In this document: one piece after another, positions 21,811 through 32,812 of the stretch
Layout of the letters: every line of letters begins with the position of its first letter
How positions within the stretch are numbered: the stretch's first letter is position 1
From: Sulfuricurvum sp.
GTDB lineage: Bacteria > Campylobacterota > Campylobacteria > Campylobacterales > Sulfurimonadaceae
Assembly: GCA_030696285.1 (NCBI GenBank)
Contig: JAUYSQ010000283.1
Span: 1-40,952, forward strand
Direction of reading: 5' to 3'
DNA length: 40,952 nt
The notes under the pieces: generated by a model
What the model was told of the DNA's origin: nothing
Database searches by the model: none
What the model saw: only the letters and a program-made list of their open reading frames with translations
Translations under genes and position numbers: made by a program

Positions 21811-24140
21811 TCGTTACAAAAAATTGGTTAAATGAATGGATTGATCTTGGTGCCGTGAGCACAGAGCAACTGCTAAAGACGTTTAATGCTATCGGATTGG
21901 AAGTGGATCGTCATGATGTGATGAATGTCCCCTCCGGCGTTGTCATCGGATTTGTAGAGAGTTGTGAAAAACATCCGGATGCCGATAAACTCAATGTGTG
22001 CCAAGTAAATGTTGGTAGTGATACGCGTCAAATCGTCTGCGGTGCTTCGAATGTTCGCGCTGGAATCTATGTCGCGGTTGCCACAGTGGGTGCAGAGCTT
22101 CCGGGTGGCTTAAAAATCAAAGAAGCCAAGCTTCGCGGATTAGACTCTTTTGGAATGATTTGCTCCTCCAAAGAGATTGGATTGCCGGCAATGGGGGAGG
22201 GGATCATGATTCTCGACTCCAGTATCGGTGTCCTTGAAGCGGGAAAAGAGTTGAGTGCGTACCCTGTTTTCAATGATGATATTATTGAAATCGAACTTAC
22301 GGCAAATCGTGGTGACTGCTTGAGCGTTCATGGGATAGCACGTGATTTAAGTGCGGCGTTTAATAAAGAACTTCGTGAAAATACACAAAAAGTTGATCAA
22401 GAGGGACGACTGGGGATAGGGCGTATTTTACAGCTTCAGCATGCTGAGACCTATGATGTTGAGCTTTTGTTCGGTGCTGTGGAAATTAAAGAGCTGAGTG
22501 TCCCTTTCCTTGTGGCGTTGCGTATGGTCATTTTGGAAGAGAGTCCCTTATCGGTAATGGATACATTGCTGAAATATGCGACGCACAGTACAGGTGTCGT
22601 TTTACGTGCCTACCCTTTTGATGTGTTGGAAGAGACAGGAAACGGAAAATCAGTCATTACCCTCTCCCATGATGAAAATGGGTATGCTGCATTGTATGGT
22701 AAAGAGAAGCTTTCGGTTGTGGGTGTGTCACAGCGTGAGGAAGCACGATTTTCAGTTCATTCCGGTCTTGCAATTATTGAAGCGAGTTACATTCCCCCTG
22801 AAATTATTGCTAAAAAAATGGGTGAAATGAAAGTTGAAAGTTGCCCCCACTATTATCATACCTCTCGCGGCAGTGAGCCACAATTGGGAATGGGTATCCG
22901 TTATGCGATGGGATTGTTTGAAAAATATACCGAATCCGCAATTTACGGAGGGCATCTGGAACTTCAATCCTCACGTGAAACGCGAGTGGTTACGATGGAT
23001 GAGGGAGAATTTGAATCGTTTATCGGAATGAAAATTGATAAAACAACATTAATGCAGATTTTGAAAAATTTAGGGATGGGGATTAGCAAACCTAAAACAT
23101 CGACATTTGCTATTTCTGTTCCTAACTTTCGCCATGATATACTCAATAAACAAGATATTGTTGAAGAGATCGTCCGTATTATTGGGATTGATAATATCCC
23201 TTCAAAGCCTTTAGTCTTTGCCGAAAACAATCAAAATACCGAAGATTTGGAGACGTATCGAAAGATTCGAATGTTTCGTCAACGCAGTGCGCAAAGCGGA
23301 TTTTTTGAGAGTGTCCATTTTGTTTTTAATGAGCGTTCCCTCTGTGAGCGTTTTGGATTTGAGTGTACTCACGAAGAGAAAGAGCTCCTGAACCCGATTA
23401 CGGCAACCTTTGATACATTACGTCCAACCCTCATGCTCGGATTACTGAATTCGGCGAGTGCGAACGTGAAGGTGAATCAAAAAAAGATTGCACTATTCGA
23501 GAGTGGCATGGTCTTTGATCCTTCACGTGCAGAGAGTAAACGATTGGCATTTATTATTTCCGGTGCCTCGATGGGTGAAAAACTTTCCAATGCGGGTAAA
23601 GCACCTGTCGTTGATTTAGCAACGTTTGCGCAGAGGGTTTCTGATGTTATTGGATCTTTTGAAATGTCTGCACATACTCCTACCCATACGTTAGCGCATC
23701 CTTATATCTGTGCAAAAGTGATGATAGCGGGGCTGGAAGCCGGGGAACTTTTCCGAGTGCACCCGAGTATCGAAGCCGAATTTGATCTTGCGCCTACGTA
23801 TCTGTGTGAACTGGAAGTGGATGCTCTTCCCTACGGCCTGATTCAAGCACAACTCTTTTCAAAATTCCAAGCCTCTTTTAGAGATTTAAGTGTGTTGATC
23901 CCACAATCATTGACCTACGAGGCAATCAAAGCTGTTATCACAAAACATGCCAGTGCGGATGTAAAACGTTTTTATCCAGTTGACCGTTATACGTCAGAAA
24001 CATTGGGGGAAAATGTGAGTCTCAGTTTGCGTTTTGTATTGCAATCGCCTGAAAAAACGCTTGAAGAAGAGGATATTTCTACTGCGATTGAGTCAATTCT
24101 GACCGCTCTGCGAGAAGAATTAGGGGTAAGTTTGCGATGA
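21807..24140 (+). CDS. pheT: Phenylalanyl-tRNA synthetase beta subunit
   Basis: N-terminal tRNA-binding domain [15 protein letters not shown]...[33 protein letters not shown]-terminal FDX-ACB-like region. Confidence 0.97.
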   Translation: MIVTKNWLNEWIDLGAVSTEQLLKTFNAIGLEVDRHDVMNVPSGVVIGFVESCEKHPDADKLNVCQVNVGSDTRQIVCGASNVRAGIYVAVATVGAELPGGLKIKEAKLRGLDSFGMICSSKEIGLPAMGEGIMILDSSIGVLEAGKELSAYPVFNDDIIEIELTANRGDCLSVHGIARDLSAAFNKELRENTQKVDQEGRLGIGRILQLQHAETYDVELLFGAVEIKELSVPFLVALRMVILEESPLSVMDTLLKYATHSTGVVLRAYPFDVLEETGNGKSVITLSHDENGYAALYGKEKLSVVGVSQREEARFSVHSGLAIIEASYIPPEIIAKKMGEMKVESCPHYYHTSRGSEPQLGMGIRYAMGLFEKYTESAIYGGHLELQSSRETRVVTMDEGEFESFIGMKIDKTTLMQILKNLGMGISKPKTSTFAISVPNFRHDILNKQDIVEEIVRIIGIDNIPSKPLVFAENNQNTEDLETYRKIRMFRQRSAQSGFFESVHFVFNERSLCERFGFECTHEEKELLNPITATFDTLRPTLMLGLLNSASANVKVNQKKIALFESGMVFDPSRAESKRLAFIISGASMGEKLSNAGKAPVVDLATFAQRVSDVIGSFEMSAHTPTHTLAHPYICAKVMIAGLEAGELFRVHPSIEAEFDLAPTYLCELEVDALPYGLIQAQLFSKFQASFRDLSVLIPQSLTYEAIKAVITKHASADVKRFYPVDRYTSETLGENVSLSLRFVLQSPEKTLEEEDISTAIESILTALREELGVSLR

Positions 24141-25411
24141 TGCGCGTCACTGTCTACCCTGCGAAGCCTTTTGCGTTTAAAAGCGATGCAATTGCGCCGG
24201 ATAAATCGATTTCGCATCGTTGTGCTATGTTTGCTCTTTTGGCAGAAGGTGAGAGTAGAATAGAGAATTTTCTACGAGCCGAAGACACTCTTAATACCCT
24301 TAAAATTGTACGGGAATTGGGAGCAGATATCAGCGATGACGGGGTGACGATTACCATCAAATCCAATGGTATTCAAGAACCGATCGAGATTTTAGATTGC
24401 GGTAATTCTGGGACGGGGATGCGGCTTTTTTGTGGACTTCTCTCTTCAGCCCAAGGGCATTTTGTTCTTACTGGGGATGAGTATCTCAAGCGCCGTCCTA
24501 TGAAGCGGGTGACACAGCCTCTTCGTGATATTGGCGCCCGGCTTGATGGACGTATGAATGGCGATTTGGCACCTCTGTCGATTCGAGGCGCTTCATTAAA
24601 AGCCTTTAATTATGAATCCAAAATTGCTTCAGCACAAGTGAAGAGTGCGATGATTTTAGCAGCATTGCGTTCAGACGGAGTGTGTACGTTTAAAGAGCCA
24701 GAACTCAGTCGCGATCATACCGAACGTATGCTGCTGGGTATGGGTGCACATCTTGAAGTAGACGGTTTGGAAACCAAAGTCTGGCCACTTGAAAAACCTC
24801 TTGCTCCGCTCACCCTTCGCGTCCCTGCTGATCCTTCAAGTGCCTTTTTCTTTGCCGTTGCGGCGGCAATTACCCCTGATTCTTGTGTGGTGATTGAAGG
24901 GGTTACCCTTAATCCAACGCGTATCGAGGCATTCAAAGTATTAGAACGGATGGGTGCGAATATCACGTATACCTTACGTGATGAAAAATATGAACCGATT
25001 GGAGATATTACGGTTACATACGCTCCTCTAAAAGCAGTAACAGTAGAAGAAAATATTTCATGGTTAATCGATGAACTGCCGGCTCTCTCCATTGCGATGG
25101 CATGTGCCCAGGGGCAAAGTATCATTAAAAATGCAGAAGAATTACGGGTAAAAGAGTCCGATCGTATTAAAACCGTAGTTGATAATTTGAATCTTTGCGG
25201 TATTGAAACCCAAGAATATCCGGATGGTTATGCAGTACAGGGTGGAGCGTTACAAAAAGCCGTTGTTAATAGCTACGGAGATCACCGAATCGCGATGAGT
25301 TTTTTGATTGCAGGGCTAAAATGCGGGATGGAAGTTGAGGATGTAGAGTGTATCAATACCTCATTTCCCAATTTTTTTGATTTATTAAGCCAATGCACCA
25401 AGGTCACCTGA
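24137..25411 (+). CDS. aroA: 3-phosphoshikimate 1-carboxyvinyltransferase
   Basis: [59 protein letters not shown]. Confidence 0.98.
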   Translation: MMRVTVYPAKPFAFKSDAIAPDKSISHRCAMFALLAEGESRIENFLRAEDTLNTLKIVRELGADISDDGVTITIKSNGIQEPIEILDCGNSGTGMRLFCGLLSSAQGHFVLTGDEYLKRRPMKRVTQPLRDIGARLDGRMNGDLAPLSIRGASLKAFNYESKIASAQVKSAMILAALRSDGVCTFKEPELSRDHTERMLLGMGAHLEVDGLETKVWPLEKPLAPLTLRVPADPSSAFFFAVAAAITPDSCVVIEGVTLNPTRIEAFKVLERMGANITYTLRDEKYEPIGDITVTYAPLKAVTVEENISWLIDELPALSIAMACAQGQSIIKNAEELRVKESDRIKTVVDNLNLCGIETQEYPDGYAVQGGALQKAVVNSYGDHRIAMSFLIAGLKCGMEVEDVECINTSFPNFFDLLSQCTKVT

Positions 25412-26244
25412 TGAAAATAGAGCTAGCAGAGAGTTATGGTTTTTGTTTTGGTGTCAAGCGAGCCATTAAGATCGCTGAAGAGAATAAAAATTCTGCTACG
25501 TATGGACCGCTTATCCACAATGCGAATGAAATTGATCGGCTTAAGCGTGATTTTAATGTTGCGTTGAGTGAAAATCTGGACAGTTTTAAATCCGGAGATA
25601 CGGCGGTTATCCGAACGCATGGTATTCCCAAACAAGAATTGGCATTGTTGCATGAGCGCCATGTTGATGTTATTGATGCAACCTGTCCCTATGTCACCAA
25701 GCCGCAGCAGATTTGTGAAGAGATGTCTGCTCAGGGGTATGATATTCTTATTTTTGGCGATGAAGCGCATCCGGAGATCAAAGGGGTGAAGAGCTACGCA
25801 ACGGGCAGAGCGTATGTTGTGAATTCAGCGGAAGAGGTTGATGGACTTGCTTTGCGAGAAAAAGTGGCCGTTGTGGCTCAGACGACGCGCCGGATTGAAG
25901 ACTATCAGAAGATTGTCGGAAAATTGATGATATCGCATAAAGAAGTACGGGTATTTAACACCATTTGCAATGCAACCTTTGATAACCAAGATGCCGTCCA
26001 TAAAATTGCACAAGAGGCAGATGTTATGATCGTAATTGGGGGTAAAAACTCTTCCAATACCAAGCAGCTCCATTCGATTGCATTGGATGAATGTCCGGAT
26101 AGTTATCACATTGAAAGTGCAGACGATTTACAGCCTCAATGGTTTAGCGGAAAAAACTTTTGCGGCATCAGTGCGGGGGCATCTACACCTGACTGGATTA
26201 TTCAAGCCGTCATTGAACGAATTAAGCACTTATCACAACCTTAA
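25411..26244 (+). CDS. ispH: 4-hydroxy-3-methylbut-2-enyl diphosphate reductase
   Basis: ESYGFCFGVKRAIKIAEE, GPLIHNANEIDRL, RTHGIPKQE, DATCPYVTKPQ. Confidence 0.97.
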   Translation: MKIELAESYGFCFGVKRAIKIAEENKNSATYGPLIHNANEIDRLKRDFNVALSENLDSFKSGDTAVIRTHGIPKQELALLHERHVDVIDATCPYVTKPQQICEEMSAQGYDILIFGDEAHPEIKGVKSYATGRAYVVNSAEEVDGLALREKVAVVAQTTRRIEDYQKIVGKLMISHKEVRVFNTICNATFDNQDAVHKIAQEADVMIVIGGKNSSNTKQLHSIALDECPDSYHIESADDLQPQWFSGKNFCGISAGASTPDWIIQAVIERIKHLSQP

Positions 26245-26281
26245 AATCATTAAACTTATCCTAAAAAAAGCATTTTTACGC

Positions 26282-26287
26282 TATAAT
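26282..26287 (+). promoter_or_regulatory. Putative -10 box TATAAT upstream of rpsA
   Basis: TTTTTACGCTATAATCAGCC about 30 nt before the rpsA ATG. Confidence 0.45.
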
Positions 26288-26317
26288 CAGCCAATTTTTA
26301 GTTACAAGGGAATAGGC

Positions 26318-27973
26318 ATGGCGTTTGATAACGAAGCGTATGAAGAAGAAAATTTTGCTGAAATGCTGGAGGCATCGTTCAAAGAGCAAGAATCCACACG
26401 CATTACAGAGGGTGAAGTAGTAGAGATCCAAGAGGGTGATAACCGCGCATTGGTAGGCGTTGGTGAAAAGCTAGAGGGGATTCTCCCACTTGATGAGATT
26501 CGTGATGCTGAGGGAAAACTTCTCTTCAACGTTGGTGATAAAATCACCGTTATGGTTATTGGGCACTACAATGAGCGTCCTAAAATCTCCTATAAAAAAG
26601 TGCTTGAACAAGAGAAAACACTCGCATTTATCAATTTGCACAAAGAAGACTTTGAGTCGGTTGTGATCGAAGCATTGGTGACAAAGAAAAACAAGGGCGG
26701 CTATTTACTAGAAGCTGATGATGTTCATTTCTTCCTTCCGCGTTCACTCGCAGCATTCAAAGAAACCGATCAAGTAGTGGGTAAAACCATCAAAGCACAA
26801 GTCGTTAAAGTTGATGCAGCTGAAGCATCGATTGTCGTATCACGCCGTAAGCTTTTCAATGATGAGCGTAAGCGTAAAAAAGAAGTGATTGATGCATTGA
26901 TGGAAGAGGGTAAAATTATCGAAGGTACCGTTAAAAAAATCACAAGCTATGGTATGTTTGTTGATGTTGGCGGGATTGATGGCTTGGTTCATTACAATGA
27001 AATCAGCTACAAAGGACCTGTTAATCCTTCAAAACTCTACAAAGAGGGTGATGTTGTTACGGTAAAAGCAATAGCATACGATAAAGACAAGCGTCATCTT
27101 TCTCTCTCTATCAAAGCAGTACAATCGGATCCTTGGAAAGAGGTTGAAGAGGCTCTTGAAGAGGGTGATACCATTACAGTTACGGTTAGCAACATCGAAC
27201 CGTATGGTATTTTTGTTGACTTGGGTAACGATATTGAAGGATTCTTGCACGTTTCTGAGATTACATGGGATAAGAACATTAAACACCCAAAAGATTATTT
27301 AACATTGGGTCAAGAGATTGACGTTGAAGTAATCGAAATTAACTCAATTACGCACAAATTGCGTGTATCGTACAAGCGTCTTCAGCCGAAACCGTTTGAA
27401 GAGTTTATGAAAAAATCACGTGAGGGTGATGTCGTTAAAGGGACAGTCACGTCGTTAACCGATTTTGGTGCTTTTATCAAAATTAATGGCGTTGAAGGGT
27501 TGCTTCACAACCAGGATCTTTCATGGGACAAAAATGTCAAATGCAAAGAGACTCTCAAAGTTGGTGATGAAATCGAAGTAAAAATTGCTAAGATTAACGT
27601 AGAAGATGAAAAAATTTCGTTGAATCGTAAATCACTTGAAGAGAGCCCGATTGACAAATTTGCAACGAATCATAAAATGAATGAAGTTGTAACGGCAACG
27701 GTTCGTGATGTGAAAGATTTTGGTGTATTTGTTTCATTAGAGGGTGGGGTTGATGCTCTTATCCGTAATGAAGATCTCTCTCCAATGACTCCTGAAGAGC
27801 TTGAAATCGGTCAAACGATTGAAGCTGTGATTATGGTTATTGATGCGAAACGTGATCGTATCCGTCTTTCGGTACGCAAGTTGGAGCGGATTAAAGATCA
27901 AGAGATGCTCAATGAAATCAATGATGACGAGAGCAATAGCCTTGGTGATTTGATTAAAGACCAATTGAAATAA
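26318..27973 (+). CDS. rpsA: 30S ribosomal protein S1
   Basis: Multiple S1 repeats (e.g. GTVKKITSYGMFVDVGGIDGLVHYNEIS, GTVTSLTDFGAFIKINGVEGLLHNQDLSW); start chosen at MAFDNEAY. Confidence 0.97.
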   Translation: MAFDNEAYEEENFAEMLEASFKEQESTRITEGEVVEIQEGDNRALVGVGEKLEGILPLDEIRDAEGKLLFNVGDKITVMVIGHYNERPKISYKKVLEQEKTLAFINLHKEDFESVVIEALVTKKNKGGYLLEADDVHFFLPRSLAAFKETDQVVGKTIKAQVVKVDAAEASIVVSRRKLFNDERKRKKEVIDALMEEGKIIEGTVKKITSYGMFVDVGGIDGLVHYNEISYKGPVNPSKLYKEGDVVTVKAIAYDKDKRHLSLSIKAVQSDPWKEVEEALEEGDTITVTVSNIEPYGIFVDLGNDIEGFLHVSEITWDKNIKHPKDYLTLGQEIDVEVIEINSITHKLRVSYKRLQPKPFEEFMKKSREGDVVKGTVTSLTDFGAFIKINGVEGLLHNQDLSWDKNVKCKETLKVGDEIEVKIAKINVEDEKISLNRKSLEESPIDKFATNHKMNEVVTATVRDVKDFGVFVSLEGGVDALIRNEDLSPMTPEELEIGQTIEAVIMVIDAKRDRIRLSVRKLERIKDQEMLNEINDDESNSLGDLIKDQLK

Positions 27974-27978
27974 AGTCA

Positions 27979-28446
27979 ATGCGACGATTCGCGTATTGGC
28001 TGTTTCCGACAATAGCCATCTTTGTAGCGGTTTTTGTCGTCGCCTTTATGATTGAAATCAATCCTAATGTTCCCGTCGTGAATGAGGATGAAGATCCTCA
28101 TTCAAAAAGTTTGATTTCCGATGAGCATTCACGCGGATGGATGAATGATCTACATTTGGATGAAGAAAAAGGATATTTTTATCCCGTCAATGAACTCTCC
28201 ATTCAAACAGATGACACTCCAAGCGATGTGAAAACTCAAAAGTATCATTTGATGGTCCATTTGAAAGATTCCTACGAATTTTTTTGTTTAAAACAAGAGC
28301 TTAAGAAAACGAAGTTTTCGTATCTTTTGAATCAAGAAGGGGATCTTTTAAGTGTTGAGATCGATTCAAGCGATCATAACGCACTTTCCAACCTTGTAAC
28401 CAAATTAAAAACCTATCAAATATCGGCGACACTTTCGCCGCTTTAA
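27979..28446 (+). CDS. Uncharacterised single-TM protein between rpsA and serA
   Basis: N-terminal TM (FAYWLFPTIAIFVAVFVVAFMI) and extracytoplasmic domain; in-operon position. Confidence 0.75.
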   Translation: MRRFAYWLFPTIAIFVAVFVVAFMIEINPNVPVVNEDEDPHSKSLISDEHSRGWMNDLHLDEEKGYFYPVNELSIQTDDTPSDVKTQKYHLMVHLKDSYEFFCLKQELKKTKFSYLLNQEGDLLSVEIDSSDHNALSNLVTKLKTYQISATLSPL

Positions 28447-28460
28447 AGAGGAAGTACCCA

Positions 28461-30050
28461 ATGGAAAAATTTAAAATTGTCGTTTGTGATCATATTCATG
28501 AAGCGGGGCTTGATCTCCTTCGTTCGGACGACCAAATTGAGATGATTTTTGCGGCCGATATGGATAAAACGGCATTGCTTGATGTTGTGGCAACCGCCGA
28601 TGTAGCAATTACTCGAAGCTCTACCGATGTGGATGAAAAGTTTATTCAAGCGGCTAAAGGCAAGTTAAAAGCGGTTGTTCGTGCGGGTGTCGGTGTGGAT
28701 AATGTTGATATCCCAGGATGTTCTAAAGAGGGAATTATCGTCATGAATGTTCCGACAGCGAACACGATTGCAGCAGTTGAACTCACGATGACCCATATCC
28801 TTTCATGTATGCGTATGTTTCCCTATTCTCACGATCACTTGAAAAATCAACGTATTTGGAAACGGGAAAAATGGTATGGCTATGAGCTCAAAGGGAAAAA
28901 ACTCGGTGTCATCGGGTTTGGTAACATCGGCAGTCGTGTCGGTATCCGCGCAAAAGCCTTTGAGATGGAAGTGATCGCTTATGACCCGTATATCCATCCA
29001 TCCAAAGCAACCGATGCAGGGGCAAAATATACGACGAATTTTGAGGATATTTTGGCGTGCGATATTATCACTATTCATACTCCAAAAAATAAAGAAACGG
29101 TTGGGATGATCGGTGCCGATGAAATCGCAAAAATGAAAGACGGTGTGGTTCTTATCAACTGTGCTCGCGGTGGATTGTACAGCGAAGATGCTCTCTATGA
29201 TGGACTAAAATCTAAAAAAATCCGTTTTGCCGGTATTGATGTATTTGACAAAGAACCTGCAACTGATAATAAGCTTCTTGATTTGGACAACATCTGTGTC
29301 TCTCCTCACCTTGGAGCCAATACATTTGAATCTCAACTGGGTATTGCTCTTGAAGCGGCACAGCAAGCGATCGAAGCGGCAAAAGGGATAGCCTATCCTC
29401 ATGCCCTTAATCTTCCAATCGATGAATCTAAAATTCCTTCTTTTGTAAAACCATTCCTTGAAATGGGACAAAAAATCGGCTTTTTAGCATCTCAGATTAA
29501 TCGTGCTCCGATTGTTTCGGTCAAAGTCAGTGGACGCGGCGATATCGCACAATACGTCACGTCTCTTGCTACGTTTGTCACCGTAGGTGCATTGGCAGAG
29601 ACATCGGGTGAGACCATCAACTACGTTAATGCTGATTTTGTTGCCAGTGAGCGTAATATCAAAATAGACACGGAAGAACTCCCTGAGAGTCCGGTGTATA
29701 AAAATTTGGTAACCGTTCGTTTGACAACCGATAAAGATGTCATCGAAATTAGCGCAACGATGTTTAATGATGACGTACAGCGTATTGTCGATATTAATGG
29801 CTTCGGTGTTGATGTTGAGCCAAAAGGAAATATGATCCTTTTCAAAAATACGGATGTACCGGGTGTTATCGGACAAGTGGGTACATTGCTCGCTGCCCAT
29901 AATGTCAATATCGCCGATTTCCGTCTTGGACGCAATAAAAGCGGTGAAGCATTGGCCGTGATCATCGTTGACTCTGCGGTCAATGATAAAACACTCAAAG
30001 AGCTTTCTGCTCTCAACGCATGTATCAGCGTTTCTTACGCACGCATCTAA
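28461..30050 (+). CDS. serA: D-3-phosphoglycerate dehydrogenase (with ASB and ACT domains)
   Basis: VRAGVGVDNVDI, GVIGFGNIGSRVGIRAKAFEMEVIAYDPY, INCARGGLYSEDAL, C-terminal ACT FKNTDVPGVIGQVGTLLAAHNVNIADFRLGR. Confidence 0.98.
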   Translation: MEKFKIVVCDHIHEAGLDLLRSDDQIEMIFAADMDKTALLDVVATADVAITRSSTDVDEKFIQAAKGKLKAVVRAGVGVDNVDIPGCSKEGIIVMNVPTANTIAAVELTMTHILSCMRMFPYSHDHLKNQRIWKREKWYGYELKGKKLGVIGFGNIGSRVGIRAKAFEMEVIAYDPYIHPSKATDAGAKYTTNFEDILACDIITIHTPKNKETVGMIGADEIAKMKDGVVLINCARGGLYSEDALYDGLKSKKIRFAGIDVFDKEPATDNKLLDLDNICVSPHLGANTFESQLGIALEAAQQAIEAAKGIAYPHALNLPIDESKIPSFVKPFLEMGQKIGFLASQINRAPIVSVKVSGRGDIAQYVTSLATFVTVGALAETSGETINYVNADFVASERNIKIDTEELPESPVYKNLVTVRLTTDKDVIEISATMFNDDVQRIVDINGFGVDVEPKGNMILFKNTDVPGVIGQVGTLLAAHNVNIADFRLGRNKSGEALAVIIVDSAVNDKTLKELSALNACISVSYARI

Positions 30051-30067
30051 CAGTAATGTAATACAAT

Positions 30068-30104
30068 CAAAGGGATATAAAAGATCCCTTTGGCAATCTT
30101 TTTA
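30068..30104. terminator. Rho-independent terminator of serA
   Basis: Perfect 9-bp stem CAAAGGGAT-ATAAAAG-ATCCCTTTG followed by gcaatCTTTTTAT; sits between convergent genes. Confidence 0.75.
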
Positions 30105-30108
30105 TAGC

Positions 30109-31296
30109 TTAGATCGGAAGCACGATTTCAAAAAGTGCTCCTCTCTCTGTGTTATGAGCTGTTAGTTTCCCTTTACAATGTTCTTCAATAATCGTTTTTG
30201 ACATATACAGACCTAATCCTGTTCCATCCTTTTTTTCTTTTGTACTAAAGTACGGATCAAAAACTTTGCTTAGTAGCTCTTTGGGAATTCCGCCGCCATT
30301 ATCTTCGATACTCAAACATGCTGTTGACCCTTTTTGATAACTTCGTACCCAGATGGTCGCATTTTTTATCTTTTTTTCTGAAAAAACATCTTCAGCATTT
30401 TTAAAAATATTTAAAATAACTTGACGTATTTCATTGGTATAGGTGTGCAGTAGTTTATCGCTTTCATAGATACGTTCAACGGTGATGCTGTGTGTTTGAA
30501 GTGTCGGTTCGATAATCTTCAAACTTCCTTCCGTGAGCATCTCCCACGTTGCCGCTCCTTTTTTTTTGGTTTCTTTAAAGAAGCCTCTAAAATCATCGAT
30601 GGTTAAGGAGAGATGCTGAGCCAGGTCCCCGATAGCTTCGAGACGTTCCTCGAAAAACTCTTTTTTATAGCTATCCATGATCACATCGAGTGTCAATGTC
30701 GATGAAATCGCCGCTATGGACGCCAACGGTTGTCGCCACTGGTGAGCGATCATGCGGATCATCTCGCCCATCTGTGCTAGCCGCGACTGCTCCAGCATTT
30801 GAGTGGTTTGCAAGCGGTTTTTCTCTACTTCTGTAGCAACGCGATATTCGAGTTCTTTTGTCATAATTTCTAGATGTATTTTGTTGCTAATATCATGCCC
30901 AGTCGCACTGTAGCCTCTAAAATTACCCTTACTGTCTTTGTTGTACTCAATATGTAAACGCAACCAATATGCTTCTCCATCTTTACGTTTATTTTTGACT
31001 TCACCGTCCCATACTTGAACGGTTTTTAGAGTGTGCCACATATCCGTATAAAATGATTTTGGTGTATCGGGGTGGCGAAAAAGGGCATGTGTCCGACCGA
31101 TAACTTCCCGCTTAGAATAACCGGAAACTTTTTCAAACGCTTCACTGATATAGGTGATAAAACCGCTCTCATCGGTCATCGATACAATGGTGTTCTTGTC
31201 AATCATCTCTTTATAATGGTTTAAAAGGTGGGTTTGCTCCATTAGTTCATCAAGAAGATCCTGATCCATAATCAACGAGTGTGAAGTACGTTTCAT
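30109..31296 (-). CDS. PAS-domain sensor histidine kinase
   Basis: PAS (FITYISEAFEKVSGYSKREVIGRTHALFRHPDTP), H-box MIAHQWRQPLASIAAISS, N-box RQVILNIFKNAEDVF, G-boxes DNGGGIP and GTGLGLYMSK. Confidence 0.95.
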   Translation of the reverse strand: MKRTSHSLIMDQDLLDELMEQTHLLNHYKEMIDKNTIVSMTDESGFITYISEAFEKVSGYSKREVIGRTHALFRHPDTPKSFYTDMWHTLKTVQVWDGEVKNKRKDGEAYWLRLHIEYNKDSKGNFRGYSATGHDISNKIHLEIMTKELEYRVATEVEKNRLQTTQMLEQSRLAQMGEMIRMIAHQWRQPLASIAAISSTLTLDVIMDSYKKEFFEERLEAIGDLAQHLSLTIDDFRGFFKETKKKGAATWEMLTEGSLKIIEPTLQTHSITVERIYESDKLLHTYTNEIRQVILNIFKNAEDVFSEKKIKNATIWVRSYQKGSTACLSIEDNGGGIPKELLSKVFDPYFSTKEKKDGTGLGLYMSKTIIEEHCKGKLTAHNTERGALFEIVLPI

Positions 31297-32810
31297 TATG
31301 CTTTTATTTCTAATGCTTTGAATTCACGAATTAAGGTCATCTGACGATTTGAAAGATATTCTGCCATCCCTTTATGTTTTGCTTCATTGAGCTCAAATAA
31401 TACCACGATATGAAAAGAGCGTTCCAGCTCATCAATTCGGTAGATGGTTGCCGCGGTATTAATACTGAGTGGGGCTTTGGACGTTGGTAAAACCAGCGAG
31501 ATGTTGACTGTCATTTCTTTTTCGAAATGGGGAGGTAATGCACTTAGTTCCAATTTGAGTGAAACAATGGAGATATCCACAATGCGTATTTCGCCAAAAA
31601 ACTTTTTATCGTCGACAAAAAGTGTCACCTTTTCATTACCTTCAGGTTCAAGACGGATGTTTTTACGGTCATTTCCGCTTCTTTGGATAAATTGCATATC
31701 GCTAAAAGTGATCAGCTGCTTGTCAAAATCAATCTCTTTGACCGATTTGCACAAAACGGCCGAGGGGAAAACTTCGGAGCTGATCGTCATGTTTTTGACC
31801 AGTTTGACAATTTTGAGCTGTGAATAAGAGGTCTTAACGACTACCTGTTCATCATCCATGTGTACAATGACGGTTGGATTGGTGATGGTTAAGCCGCGAT
31901 AAAAATTGTGGAGTTTAACTTCAGCATTGTTCTCATTCACGATTTTCATAAATGTTAGTACCGTCTTTTTGTCTTGTAAAACTTTATCATTATCCACGGC
32001 ATTTTTATCAAACAGTGCCAGTAGATTGAGTTCTGTCACATCATCGAGCGATACAATGACAGAGTTTGCTTTATTGGGGACTTCTCGGAGTTTCATGATC
32101 AGGTGACGGTTTTGTTCCTGATGATCGACAATCTTGGTATGAAAAAGCTTTCCGGGATTGGCGGATGCTTCTTCATACCACGTATGTTCACCTGTACTAA
32201 ATAGAAATCCTTGATGTGCTTTTAATATAGAATCCATTGAGGTATATTTTTTCAGAAAATCATCCAAATCTTCAACTCCAAAAAAATCTAGGAAGCGCTG
32301 ATTGACGATGACGGGATGACCGTTTTGAAACATAATGAGAAGATTGTTCTGGTAGTTAAAAATATCATGAAGCTGAGTATCGTAGAGATGTTTATTTTCT
32401 TCATACTGCATCGCTTTGAGTGCATCGTAGAGTGCGTCGAGCAGCTGATTGACTTTTGCCGGTTTGGGCAAATAGCGAAAGGTACCGACATTGATTGCCT
32501 CCAGCAGATACTCTTTTTCATTATACGCTGTAATGTAGATAATTTTCGTATCCGGTTCTTCCGCTTTGATCTTTTTAGCCATCTCCAGACCACTCATTCT
32601 GGGCATATTGATGTCGGTGATTACCAGCTTAGGTTTGTTCTTTTTGAAAAGCTCATACCCTTCAAGTCCATCTGCCGCACTCAAGATGTTGACAAAAACT
32701 TTTCCTAGCAATTGGACGATATTAGTACGTAACCCCGCGTTATCTTCAACATACAGTACAGTTATATCTTTGGCAAGTCTCTGTATTTCTAGCAGTTTTT
32801 CACTTACCAT
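31296..32810 (-). CDS. Response regulator: REC - PAS-like - C-terminal PilZ-like domain
   Basis: REC with phosphoacceptor VITDINMPRMSG and ITAYNEKEY...RYLPKPAK; C-terminal RKNIRLEP...FFGEIRIVDISIVSLKL resembles PilZ RxxxR and D/NxSxxG. Confidence 0.8.
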   Translation of the reverse strand: MVSEKLLEIQRLAKDITVLYVEDNAGLRTNIVQLLGKVFVNILSAADGLEGYELFKKNKPKLVITDINMPRMSGLEMAKKIKAEEPDTKIIYITAYNEKEYLLEAINVGTFRYLPKPAKVNQLLDALYDALKAMQYEENKHLYDTQLHDIFNYQNNLLIMFQNGHPVIVNQRFLDFFGVEDLDDFLKKYTSMDSILKAHQGFLFSTGEHTWYEEASANPGKLFHTKIVDHQEQNRHLIMKLREVPNKANSVIVSLDDVTELNLLALFDKNAVDNDKVLQDKKTVLTFMKIVNENNAEVKLHNFYRGLTITNPTVIVHMDDEQVVVKTSYSQLKIVKLVKNMTISSEVFPSAVLCKSVKEIDFDKQLITFSDMQFIQRSGNDRKNIRLEPEGNEKVTLFVDDKKFFGEIRIVDISIVSLKLELSALPPHFEKEMTVNISLVLPTSKAPLSINTAATIYRIDELERSFHIVVLFELNEAKHKGMAEYLSNRQMTLIREFKALEIKA

Positions 32811-32812
32811 AT

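Noticed and set aside
26036-26317. N-terminal extension of the rpsA ORF (MGVKTLPIPSS...)
   Set aside because: Overlaps ispH out of frame and lacks S1 similarity; TATAAT and the ATG at 26318 mark the real start
29484-30016. Minus-strand ORFs (138 and 131 aa) within serA
   Set aside because: Antisense shadows of the conserved serA reading frame
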